Of a DNA stretch of 31,728 nucleotides, positions 15,730-22,009 are shown piece after piece. This DNA comes from JAICJR01 sp036494715 (GTDB lineage Bacteria; Actinomycetota; Thermoleophilia; Solirubrobacterales; Thermoleophilaceae). A model generated the notes under the pieces. It was given only the letters and a program-made list of their open reading frames with translations. It did not search any database and had not been told where the DNA came from. The stretch covers positions 1 to 31,728 of the forward strand of contig DASXNY010000096.1 in the NCBI GenBank assembly GCA_036494715.1, read 5' to 3'. The position numbers and the translations under genes are program-made. The stretch's first letter is position 1. Each line of letters opens with the position of its first letter.

Positions 15730-16647
15730 TTGAAGCTCAAATGCCTACTTTTCGCCTTTGCGCTCGGCGCGCTGGCTATCGCCGCGCCCGCCAACGCAGC
15801 GGTAATCCACACAGTCCAGTCCGGCGAGACCCTCTGGTCGATCGCCGCGGCGAACGGCTTCTCGACGCACGCTCTGGCGGTCGCCAACGGCCTGTCAGAC
15901 GACAGCCAGGTCGTCCTCGGGAGCGAGATCAAGATCCCCTCGGAGAGCGAGGCGGCGCAGTCCCTCTCGAGCGGGACGCCGCTCAGCTCGAGCTCCGGCT
16001 CGACCACCGGCGCGAGCGCCGGAGCGCCGCCGATGGGCGCCTACGCGGTCCGCCCGGGTGACACGCTCACCTCGATCGCGTCACGCAGCGGCGTGCCGAT
16101 GGTGGCCGTGGCGAACATGAACGGGGTCGATCCCGATCAGCCGCTGCTGATCGGCACCGTGCTCAAGCTGCCCACCGGCGCGCAGATCACGACGTCCGGA
16201 CCCGCGCCGACCAACACGGTCGTGCCCAACGCGGCGCCCTACCCGACGGCCGAGCGCGTGAGCTCGTCGACGATCTCGGAGATCGCGGCGGCCAACGGCG
16301 TGCCGTCGTCGCTCGCTTCCGCGATCGGGTGGCAGGAAAGCGGCTTCAACAACGACCTCGTGTCGAGCGCGAACGCGCGCGGCGTGATGCAGATCCTGCC
16401 GGGCACCTGGTCGTGGATCAACAGCAACCTCGCCGTGTCCCCGCTCAACGCCAGCTCGGCTTCCGACAACGTGCACGCGGGCGTGCTCTACCTCGGTCAG
16501 CTGCTGAAGGACACGGGCTACGACGTCCCGGAGACGATCGCGGCCTACTACCAGGGCCTCGACTCCGTGAAGCAGCAGGGGATGCTGCCGGACACCCGTG
16601 AGTACGTGAACAGCGTGATGGCGCTGAGGAGCCGCTTCGGCGGTTGA
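15730..16647 (+). CDS. Secreted LysM-LysM-transglycosylase (SLT) cell-wall hydrolase
   Basis: A 305-residue exported muralytic enzyme. Residues 1-23 (MKLKCLLFAFALGALAIAAPANA) form a signal peptide. Two LysM peptidoglycan-binding domains follow at about 25-69 (HTVQSGETLWSIAAANG) and 103-148 (YAVRPGDTLTSIASRSG), joined by a Ser/Gly/Thr-rich linker. The C-terminal lytic-transglycosylase domain starts near 180, with catalytic Glu203 in IGWQESGFNN and then ANARGVMQILPGTW. The TTG at 15730 is chosen because GGGAGG lies 5 nt upstream and the signal peptide starts there; the ATG at 15741 is out of frame. A small hairpin at 15688-15708 lies in the leader. Two hairpins follow the stop. Confidence 0.92.
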   Translation: MKLKCLLFAFALGALAIAAPANAAVIHTVQSGETLWSIAAANGFSTHALAVANGLSDDSQVVLGSEIKIPSESEAAQSLSSGTPLSSSSGSTTGASAGAPPMGAYAVRPGDTLTSIASRSGVPMVAVANMNGVDPDQPLLIGTVLKLPTGAQITTSGPAPTNTVVPNAAPYPTAERVSSSTISEIAAANGVPSSLASAIGWQESGFNNDLVSSANARGVMQILPGTWSWINSNLAVSPLNASSASDNVHAGVLYLGQLLKDTGYDVPETIAAYYQGLDSVKQQGMLPDTREYVNSVMALRSRFGG

Positions 16648-16654
16648 GCCGTGC

Positions 16655-16700
16655 GGCTTCGGGGAAGCCGGGGTCCTGCCGATAAACAGGGCAGGACCCC
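16655..16700 (+). terminator. Tandem hairpins after the LysM/SLT gene
   Basis: GGCTT/AAGCC (16655-16669) is followed directly by a perfect 11-bp stem GGGGTCCTGCC/GGCAGGACCCC (16670-16700) with a 9-nt loop. Only a short CTTT lies downstream, so termination without a long U-tract is inferred from position and stem strength. Confidence 0.65.
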
Positions 16701-16714
16701 GCGCTTTCCACCCA

Positions 16715-17140
16715 GTGCTCGCATTCGCTTCCCTTCTCCTGCTCGCGCCGTTCGCCACCGGCGCCCTGCTCGGCTCATGGCCGGGCGCGCGTAGGCTGGC
16801 CGGCCGCTACTACGCCGCGCTCGTCACGCTCGGCGTCGGCGGCCTGGCGCTCGTCGTGCTCGGCGCGTTCGTGTTGCCGCAGCCGGTCTCGCTGATCGCG
16901 CTCGGGATCGGCGGCCCGCTGTCCGGCCTCAGCTTCTGGGCCCGCCGCAGCGACGGCGAGGACGACGGTCCCGGCGGCGGCGGCGACGATGACGACCCCG
17001 AGCCCCCGCCGCCCGGCGGCGACTGGGAGCGGATCGTGCGCGACTTCGAGCGCTACGTCGACCGCCACAACGGCCCCATCAAACCCGGCCACGACCGCTC
17101 GCCCGAGCCCTCGGCGCCGGTCAGTCCCGCGCTCGTCTAA
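16715..17140 (+). CDS. Small membrane protein with acidic, proline-rich tail
   Basis: A 141-residue protein of unknown function. Three hydrophobic stretches (about 2-20, 34-53 and 57-73) are followed by RRSDGEDDGPGGGGDDDDPEP, a strongly acidic, Gly/Pro-rich segment. The C-terminus contains WERIVRDFERYVDRHNGPIKPGHDR. The GTG at 16715 begins the first hydrophobic segment but has no ribosome-binding site. Codon bias fits the neighbourhood. Its stop is 17 bp before the next ATG, so the two may be co-transcribed. Confidence 0.6.
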   Translation: MLAFASLLLLAPFATGALLGSWPGARRLAGRYYAALVTLGVGGLALVVLGAFVLPQPVSLIALGIGGPLSGLSFWARRSDGEDDGPGGGGDDDDPEPPPPGGDWERIVRDFERYVDRHNGPIKPGHDRSPEPSAPVSPALV

Positions 17141-17157
17141 CGGCCGCACGGCAAGCC

Positions 17158-17733
17158 ATGACGCGCGACGAGACCCTGCGCCAGGGGGTGGAGATCCTCG
17201 ACGATGTGATGGGCCCAGCCCGCTTCCGCTTCGAGCCGGTGCACGACGGCGCCTACGCCTGCTGCCGCTACCGCCGTGCCGACCGCACGCTCGAGCTCCA
17301 CTTCTCCGACTCGCTGCGCCTCGTGAGCCAGCGCATCGGCGACGTCGTGGTGATGCACGACGACTTCATGCGCGCGCTCGTCGGTCCCGGCGGGGGCCGC
17401 TACCCGGGCAGCTCGACCGACCCACTCGACGACTTCCACGGGCTGAGCGCGGATCTCCGCAGCCACTGCGCCGAGTTCCTCCGCGGCAACCCTCACAAGT
17501 GGCGCGCGGTGGCCGAGCGCGCGCTGCGCGACCCGCGCCGCTTCACGATCACGCACGAGTTCCTCCAGCTCGAGGAAGCCCGCCGCGACGCGCGCAGCGC
17601 GTTTGCCGCACATGAGTTCGCGAAGGTCGTCGCGCTCTACGAGCCGCTCGAGCGCCAGCTCATGCCCGCCGAGTGCCGCCGCCTCGAGATCGCCCGCGAG
17701 CGCGTGCGGACCGGGTGGCTGGACGGCTGGTAG
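17158..17733 (+). CDS. Hypothetical protein
   Basis: A 191-residue soluble protein without a recognised family. The N-terminal half looks like a mixed alpha/beta domain (FRFEPVHDGAYACCRYRRADRTLELHFSDSLRLVSQRIGDVVVMHDDFMRALVG). The C-terminal half is helical and charged (EEARRDARSAFAAHEFAKVVALYEPLERQL). No signal peptide or membrane segment. Its last 74 bp overlap the 3' end of the convergent tetR gene. Codon bias and the clean ATG support a real gene. Confidence 0.65.
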   Translation: MTRDETLRQGVEILDDVMGPARFRFEPVHDGAYACCRYRRADRTLELHFSDSLRLVSQRIGDVVVMHDDFMRALVGPGGGRYPGSSTDPLDDFHGLSADLRSHCAEFLRGNPHKWRAVAERALRDPRRFTITHEFLQLEEARRDARSAFAAHEFAKVVALYEPLERQLMPAECRRLEIARERVRTGWLDGW

Positions 17734-18496
17734 CAGCGCGCGCGGCGATGTCCTGCCCGATGCCATCGAGCAGCAGGGAGAGGCCCTGCTCGAAGCGCTG
17801 GTCCGTGTTCTCCATGTTCTCTCGGGTGCGTTCCAACGTCGCCCTCAGGTCGTCCCCGCCTATGAACTCTTTGACGCGGGGGAACTGTCCCGTCTCGATC
17901 TGACGCTGCATGTACTCGAATACCGGCAGCCAGTCCTCGACGTCGCCGACGGTCTCGAGCAGGGAGTTCCGGATCGAGAAGCCGAGCGTGTAGTCATCCA
18001 CCAGTGTGAGCAGCTTGAGGCGCTCGTCGATCGGCAGGTCGACCGTTGCGAGGGCCGCGAGCGACTGCTCGAAGTGCCTTAGACCGTTGGGCCCGATGCG
18101 CGCCCCACGGATCGCTTCGAAGGCCCACGGGTGGCGTTTCCAGGTCTCGTACGTGCGGCGCGCGATGGCGGTAAGGGCGTCGCGCCAGTTGTCGGGGAAC
18201 TCGCCCTCGGGCACGAGCACCTCGTGCATCAGCGCGTCGTCCATCAGAGCCAGCAGGTCGTCCTTGTTGCGGACGTAGTGGTAGAGCGTCATCGTGCCGC
18301 TACCCAGTGCGCGGGCCACGCTGCGCATCGAGACCGCGTCGAAGCCCTCCTCGTCCGCGATCACCATCGCCACCTGGGCGATCTCGTCCCGCGTGTGCCC
18401 CGCACGCCGCGCGCCTGGCTCTGGTGTCGTCCAGATGGGCTGCTCGCGGTGGTCTTCGCGGCCCCTGCGGCCCCGTCCTCGCTCCCCGGTTGACAT
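17660..18496 (-). CDS. TetR/AcrR family transcriptional regulator
   Basis: A 278-residue repressor-type regulator. An Arg-rich N-terminal extension of about 35 residues precedes the HTH: AGHTRDEIAQVAMVIADEEGFDAVSMRSVARALGSGTMTLYHYVRNKDDLLALMDDAL (about 34-91). The C-terminal ligand domain resembles TetR_C_1 (DNWRDALTAIARRTYETWKRHPW). The C-terminus is an Arg/Ala-rich tail encoded in the 74-bp overlap with the convergent hypothetical gene. The ATG at 18496 has a TACACT box 7 nt upstream, embedded in an operator-like palindrome, suggesting autoregulation. The divergent DrrAB-type exporter is the likely target, and a drug or lipid the likely inducer (inference). Confidence 0.9.
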   Translation of the reverse strand: MSTGERGRGRRGREDHREQPIWTTPEPGARRAGHTRDEIAQVAMVIADEEGFDAVSMRSVARALGSGTMTLYHYVRNKDDLLALMDDALMHEVLVPEGEFPDNWRDALTAIARRTYETWKRHPWAFEAIRGARIGPNGLRHFEQSLAALATVDLPIDERLKLLTLVDDYTLGFSIRNSLLETVGDVEDWLPVFEYMQRQIETGQFPRVKEFIGGDDLRATLERTRENMENTDQRFEQGLSLLLDGIGQDIAARAATSRPATRSARARGRSRGGGTRRA

Positions 18497-18497
18497 C

Positions 18498-18557
18498 TCG
18501 TACAGTGTACTGCTACGCTGCCTCGTACGATGTACGACACCAAGATACAACGTACGA
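18498..18557. promoter_or_regulatory. Three-site TetR operator array between tetR and the ABC exporter
   Basis: The consensus is TCGTAC-N3-GTACGA. The perfect copy is at 18523-18537; degenerate copies lie at 18498-18512 (TCGTAC-AGT-GTACTG) and 18543-18557 (AGATAC-AAC-GTACGA). Centres are 25 and 20 bp apart. The first copy covers the tetR -10 box (TACACT, minus strand 18509-18504). The second and third flank the possible starts of the exporter gene, and TACGCT at 18514-18519 could be its -10. The symmetry is seen directly; binding by the adjacent TetR is inferred. Confidence 0.65.
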
Positions 18558-18559
18558 AT

Positions 18560-19510
18560 ATGGGAGTAGTCGCCGAGGGTCTCGGCAAGCAGTACGGCGA
18601 TCTCTGGGCGGCGCGCGACCTCGATCTGGAGGTCCCGGCGGGGACCGTCCTCGGCCTGCTCGGCCACAACGGCGCCGGCAAGACCACCACGATCCGGATG
18701 CTCACCACCCTCGCGCTGCCCAGCGAGGGCCGCGCCAGCGTGGCGGGCCACGACATAGTGGATGACGCGGCGCGGGTGCGGGAGAGCATCGGCCTGGTGG
18801 GGCAGTCCGCCACCGTCGACGACCTGATGACGGCGCGCGCCAACCTCGAGATGGTCGGGCGGCTCTACCACCTGCCGCGCGCGACCGTACGCGGGCGGGC
18901 CGCGGAGCTGCTCGAGCGGCTTGGGGTGGCGGATGTGGGCGACCGCCTCGTGAAGACCTTCTCCGGCGGCATGCGCCGGCGGCTCGACCTGGCCGCCAGC
19001 CTGATGGCCGCGCCGCCCGTGCTGTTCCTGGACGAGCCCACGACCGGGCTCGACCCGCACAGCCGCAACGAGCTCTGGGAACTGCTGCGCGAGCTGGTCC
19101 GCGACGGAGCGGCGCTCGTGCTGACGACCCAGTACCTCGACGAGGCCGACCGCCTCGCCGACGAGATCGTCGTCCTCGACCGCGGCCGCATCGCCGCCGC
19201 CGGCACGCCCGCCGAGCTCAAGGCGCGCGTGGGCGGCGAGCGCATCGTCGTGACCGTGCAGCAGCGCGACGACCTCGACACCGCGGCCCGCGCGCTCGAG
19301 CCCTACGCGGACGGCTCGCCGGCGCTCGAGCCCGACGGCCCGCACGTGATCGTCCCGGTGCGACCGGGCACGCGCCTCACCGAGGCCGTGCGTGCGCTCG
19401 ACGCCGCGGGCGCCGACGCGATCGACGTGAGCCGCCGCGAGGCGACGCTCGACGACGTCTTCCTCTCACTCACCGACCCCCGCCGCAGGAAGGAGGCCAA
19501 GGCCGCATGA
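18560..19510 (+). CDS. DrrA-like ABC transporter ATP-binding protein
   Basis: ATPase subunit of a two-gene exporter of the daunorubicin-resistance (DrrAB) type. From the ATG at 18560 it has 316 residues. Walker A GHNGAGKT is at 35-42, the signature FSGGMRRRLDLAASL follows, then Walker B VLFLDEPTTGLD and LTTQYLDEADRLAD, where Gln replaces the usual H-loop His as is common in DrrA. The C-terminal part ends with SRREATLDDVFLSLTDPRRR, the DrrA C-terminal domain. An in-frame ATG at 18530 would add ten residues but lies inside the central operator; family alignment favours 18560. Couples to the permease through an ATGA overlap. Confidence 0.9.
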   Translation: MGVVAEGLGKQYGDLWAARDLDLEVPAGTVLGLLGHNGAGKTTTIRMLTTLALPSEGRASVAGHDIVDDAARVRESIGLVGQSATVDDLMTARANLEMVGRLYHLPRATVRGRAAELLERLGVADVGDRLVKTFSGGMRRRLDLAASLMAAPPVLFLDEPTTGLDPHSRNELWELLRELVRDGAALVLTTQYLDEADRLADEIVVLDRGRIAAAGTPAELKARVGGERIVVTVQQRDDLDTAARALEPYADGSPALEPDGPHVIVPVRPGTRLTEAVRALDAAGADAIDVSRREATLDDVFLSLTDPRRRKEAKAA

Positions 19511-20316
19511 CCTTCGCCGTTCGCATGCAATGGCTGCTCCTGGACAGCCTCGTTTTCGCCCGACGCAACCTGGCCCACGTCCGCCAGATCCCCGAGAAGC
19601 TGATCGACGTCACGCTGCAGCCGCTGATGTTCACCCTGCTCTTCGCGTACGTGTTTGGCAACGTCATCCACGTGCCCGGCGGCAACTACCGCGAGTACGT
19701 GGTGGCGGGCATCCTCGTCCAGACCCTCGCCTTCGGAGTGATGGGACCCGGCACCTCGATCGCGACCGACCTCGGCGAGGGAATCGTCGACCGCTTCCGC
19801 TCGCTGCCCAGCTCGCGCGCGGCGTACCTCTTCGGCCACCTGCTCTCGGAGCTGGCGGCCACGCTGATAGCGATCGTCGTGCTGGTGGGCGCCGGGCTGG
19901 TGGTCGGCTGGGGCGTGCATGCCGGCGTGCCGAGCGCAATCGGCGGCTTCGCCCTGCTCGTGCTGTTCGCCACCACGATGATCTGGGTGGGCACGCTGAT
20001 CGGCGTGAGCGTCCGCTCGCCGGACGCGGTGATGGGGATCGCATTCCTTTTCGTGTTCCCGCTCACGTTCCTCGCCAACGCGTTCGTCCCGGCGGGCGGG
20101 CTGCCCGGCGGGCTGCAGCAGATCGGCGAATGGAATCCGCTGAGCGCGATCGTCTCGGGGGTCCGGACGCTCTTCGGCAACCCCACGGCCACTCCCAACG
20201 GCGCGCCATGGCCGCTCCAGCACCCGGTCCTCGGCGCCGTGCTGTGGTGCCTCGCGATCCTGGGCGTGACGGTGCCGCTGACGATCCGGCGCTACCGCAA
20301 GCGGACGACTGGTTAG
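19507..20316 (+). CDS. DrrB-like ABC-2 type permease
   Basis: A 269-residue membrane subunit partnering the preceding ATPase. About six transmembrane segments are visible, beginning PLMFTLLFAYVFGNVI, with the ABC-2 block GPGTSIATDLGEGIVDRFRSLPSSRAAYLFGHLLSE and the late signature FPLTFLANAFVPAGGLPGGLQQIGEWNPLSAIV. The start overlaps the ATPase stop (ATGA). The stop TAG overlaps the TAA of the convergent acyl-CoA dehydrogenase in a shared TTAG. Exported substrate unknown; drug, lipid or glycolipid are the usual possibilities. Confidence 0.9.
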   Translation: MTFAVRMQWLLLDSLVFARRNLAHVRQIPEKLIDVTLQPLMFTLLFAYVFGNVIHVPGGNYREYVVAGILVQTLAFGVMGPGTSIATDLGEGIVDRFRSLPSSRAAYLFGHLLSELAATLIAIVVLVGAGLVVGWGVHAGVPSAIGGFALLVLFATTMIWVGTLIGVSVRSPDAVMGIAFLFVFPLTFLANAFVPAGGLPGGLQQIGEWNPLSAIVSGVRTLFGNPTATPNGAPWPLQHPVLGAVLWCLAILGVTVPLTIRRYRKRTTG

Positions 20317-21446
20317 GCGCCGAGCGCCCGCGCGATCACCATCTGCTGCACCTCGTCGGTGCCCTCGCCGATGGTGAGGATCTTGGCGTCGCGATAGAAG
20401 CGGCACACGGGGTACTCCTCGATGTAGCCGTAGCCACCGTGGATCTGCACGGCCTCCTCGCTCGCGCGCACGGCCAGGCGTCCGGTCTTGAGCTTGGCCT
20501 GCGCGGCGGTGAGGCTGAAGTTCTTGCCCGCGTCCTTGAGCAGCGCAGCCTTGTAGGTGAGCAGGCGGGCTGCCTCGATCTCCGTCGCCATGTCCGCGAG
20601 CTTGGCCTGGATCGCCTGGAACTTGGCGATCGGCTTGCCGAACGCGACGCGCTCCTTGGCGTAGGCGAGTGCCTCGTCGAGGGCGCCCTGCGCCAGCCCG
20701 ACGCCCATCGCCGCGACACCGATGCGCCCGCCGTCGAGCGTCTGCAGGAACTGCCTGAAGCCCATGCCACGCGGGCCGAGCAGGTTGTCCTCAGGCACGC
20801 GGCAGTCCGAGAATGCGAGCGGCCGGGTGTCCGACGCGTTCCAGCCCATCTTGCGGTAGGGCGGCTGGATGTCGTAGCCGGGCGTGCCGTTCGGCACGAT
20901 GATGTTCGAGATCTCGTCGTCGCCGGTGCGGGCGGTGATCGACACGCAGCCCGAGATGTCGGTGCCGGCGTTGGTGATGAACTGTTTCGCGCCCTCGATC
21001 ACCCAGTCGCCGCCGTCGAGCCGGGCGCGCGTGCGGGTGTTGCCCGCGTCTGAGCCGGCCTCAGGCTCGGTCAGGCCGAAGGAGGCGAGCTGCTTGCCGC
21101 TGCAGAGCCGCGGCAGCCAGTCCGCCTTCTGCTGGTCGTTGCCGAACGCGTAGATCGGCCAGGTGCCGAGCGAGGTGTGCGCGGCGACGGTGATCGCCAC
21201 CGACGAGTCCACGCGCGCCAGCTCCTCGATCGCGATCGCGTAGGAGAGGTTGTCGGCGCCGCCGCCCCCGTGCTCCTCGGGGTAGGGGATGCCCATCAGC
21301 CCGAGGCCGCCGAGCTTCTCGACGATCTCGTACGGGAAGCGGTGCTCGCGGTCGAGCTCCTCCGCGACCGGCCTCACCTCCTGGTCGGCGAAATCGCGGA
21401 CCAGGCGCTGGATGGACGACTGTTCGTCTGTGAGGTCGAAGTTCAT
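20313..21446 (-). CDS. Acyl-CoA dehydrogenase
   Basis: FAD-dependent alpha,beta-dehydrogenation of acyl-CoA, passing electrons to ETF. The 377-residue protein has the short/medium-chain family layout: MNFDLTDEQSSIQRLVRDFADQEVRP; the flavin-binding FGLTEPEAGSDAGNTRTRA; AYAKERVAFGKPIAKFQAIQ; and QIHGGYGYIEEYPVCRFYRDAKILTIGEGTDEVQ. Glu361 in IGEGT is the expected catalytic base. A TAGACT -10-like box lies 10 nt upstream of the ATG, and the -35 position falls within the G-rich heptamer array. The chain-length preference cannot be read confidently. No ETF genes are nearby. Confidence 0.93.
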   Translation of the reverse strand: MNFDLTDEQSSIQRLVRDFADQEVRPVAEELDREHRFPYEIVEKLGGLGLMGIPYPEEHGGGGADNLSYAIAIEELARVDSSVAITVAAHTSLGTWPIYAFGNDQQKADWLPRLCSGKQLASFGLTEPEAGSDAGNTRTRARLDGGDWVIEGAKQFITNAGTDISGCVSITARTGDDEISNIIVPNGTPGYDIQPPYRKMGWNASDTRPLAFSDCRVPEDNLLGPRGMGFRQFLQTLDGGRIGVAAMGVGLAQGALDEALAYAKERVAFGKPIAKFQAIQAKLADMATEIEAARLLTYKAALLKDAGKNFSLTAAQAKLKTGRLAVRASEEAVQIHGGYGYIEEYPVCRFYRDAKILTIGEGTDEVQQMVIARALGA

Positions 21447-21473
21447 GCGGCGGGCCAGTCTAGTTGGGGGGAT

Positions 21474-21527
21474 TGGGGTAGGGGGTAGGGGGTCGGGAGT
21501 AGGGAGTAGGGAGTAGGGAGTAGGGGG
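21474..21527. repeat. Left GGGAGTA heptamer array (G-quadruplex-like)
   Basis: Seven consecutive 7-bp units: TGGGGTA, GGGGGTA, GGGGGTC, then four perfect GGGAGTA copies (21495-21522), followed by GGGGG. The perfect copies lie toward the four-helix gene and the degenerate ones point away from it. Positions 21492-21521 are an exact inverted copy of 21912-21941. The plus strand has at least five GGG tracts with 4-nt spacers, matching the usual G-quadruplex pattern. Confidence 0.9.
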
Positions 21528-21558
21528 CGAGACTTCGGGCGGGCGCGCTTAGTGATGT

Positions 21559-21903
21559 GTGGCGCCCAGCAAGTTCCATGACCTGGACGTGTACAAGCAC
21601 GCAATTGCGCTCGCCGATGACCTGTACGCCAGGGTCGTTCGCTGGCCGATCCTGGCTCGCAGCTCGATGGGCGAGCAAGTGCTCCGCTCAGTGGATTCGG
21701 TGGGCGCCAACATCGCCGAGTCGACCGGGAGATGGCACACGGCCGACAGAAGACGACTGCTGTTCATCGCACGGGGCTCCCTATGCGAGACCGAACACTG
21801 GATCGGCTGCGCGGAGCGGCGCGGACTGCTGCCGCTGGGCACGACAGAGCGTGCAGTGGAGATAGCCAAAGCACTGAACGGGCTGATCAACAGCCATCGC
21901 TGA
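21559..21903 (+). CDS. Four-helix bundle protein (23S rRNA intervening-sequence protein family)
   Basis: A 114-residue all-helical protein of the S23/IVP family (TIGR02436-like). The hallmarks are FHDLDVYKHAIALADDLYARV (helix 1), MGEQVLRSVDSVGANIAESTGRW (helix 2; the family has LRRAAVSIPSNIAEG), RRRLLFIARGSLCETEHWIGCAERRG (helix 3) and a last helix AVEIAKALNGLIN. The GTG at 21559 gives the usual N-terminus; no clear ribosome-binding site. Related proteins occur inside 23S rRNA intervening sequences and as Avd accessory proteins of diversity-generating retroelements, but no rRNA, reverse transcriptase or variable repeat is nearby. Its biochemical role is unknown. Confidence 0.85.
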   Translation: MAPSKFHDLDVYKHAIALADDLYARVVRWPILARSSMGEQVLRSVDSVGANIAESTGRWHTADRRRLLFIARGSLCETEHWIGCAERRGLLPLGTTERAVEIAKALNGLINSHR

Positions 21904-21911
21904 GCATCCTC

Positions 21912-21941
21912 ACTCCCTACTCCCTACTCCCTACTCCCGAC
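21912..21941. repeat. Right GGGAGTA heptamer array, inverted
   Basis: ACTCCCT-type heptamers on the plus strand, the exact reverse complement of 21492-21521 over 30 bp. It starts 8 bp after the four-helix gene's stop. Its outer three bases (GAC, 21939-21941) are also the first bases of the 40-bp palindrome. The C-rich strand here means a potential G-quadruplex would form on the minus strand. Confidence 0.9.
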
Positions 21942-21978
21942 TAACCCCGTTTGGCTAGCTAGCCAAACGGCGTTAGTC
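21939..21978. promoter_or_regulatory. 40-bp near-perfect palindrome covering the GMC oxidase promoter
   Basis: Two 20-bp arms are complementary except for one C/C position (21946 and 21971). The inner 24 bp (21947-21970) are perfect and centre on GGCTAG|CTAGCC. TTGGCT (21951-21956) and TAGTCT (21974-21979) are separated by 17 bp, fitting -35 and -10 elements, so the palindrome spans the promoter. A repressor-bound operator is the simplest reading; cruciform structure or an insertion target for the adjoining element are alternatives. No regulator gene is adjacent. Confidence 0.65.
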
Positions 21979-22009
21979 TCCTGCCGCACTCAACGAGGAG
22001 AGGTGGCTC

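Larger units (their letters stand above)
21492..21941. mobile_element. Candidate ~450-bp element: four-helix-bundle gene between 30-bp inverted repeats
   Basis: A single small gene is bracketed by perfect 30-bp terminal inverted repeats built from GGGAGTA heptamers. The gene uses codons rare in its neighbours (AGA, CTA, ATA, AAA) and looks less GC-rich. Such structure suggests an inserted unit, but no transposase, no target duplication and no second copy are visible here. The encoded protein belongs to the family first found in intervening sequences of 23S rRNA genes. Mobility is an inference. Confidence 0.45.

Noticed and set aside
21559..21903. Diversity-generating retroelement (Avd-like protein)
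   Set aside because: The protein family is related to Avd, but no reverse transcriptase, template repeat or variable repeat is present within the window.
21474..21941. Short repeats considered as a CRISPR array
   Set aside because: The units are 7 bp and directly adjacent with no spacers, the two arrays are inverted rather than direct repeats, and no cas genes are near.
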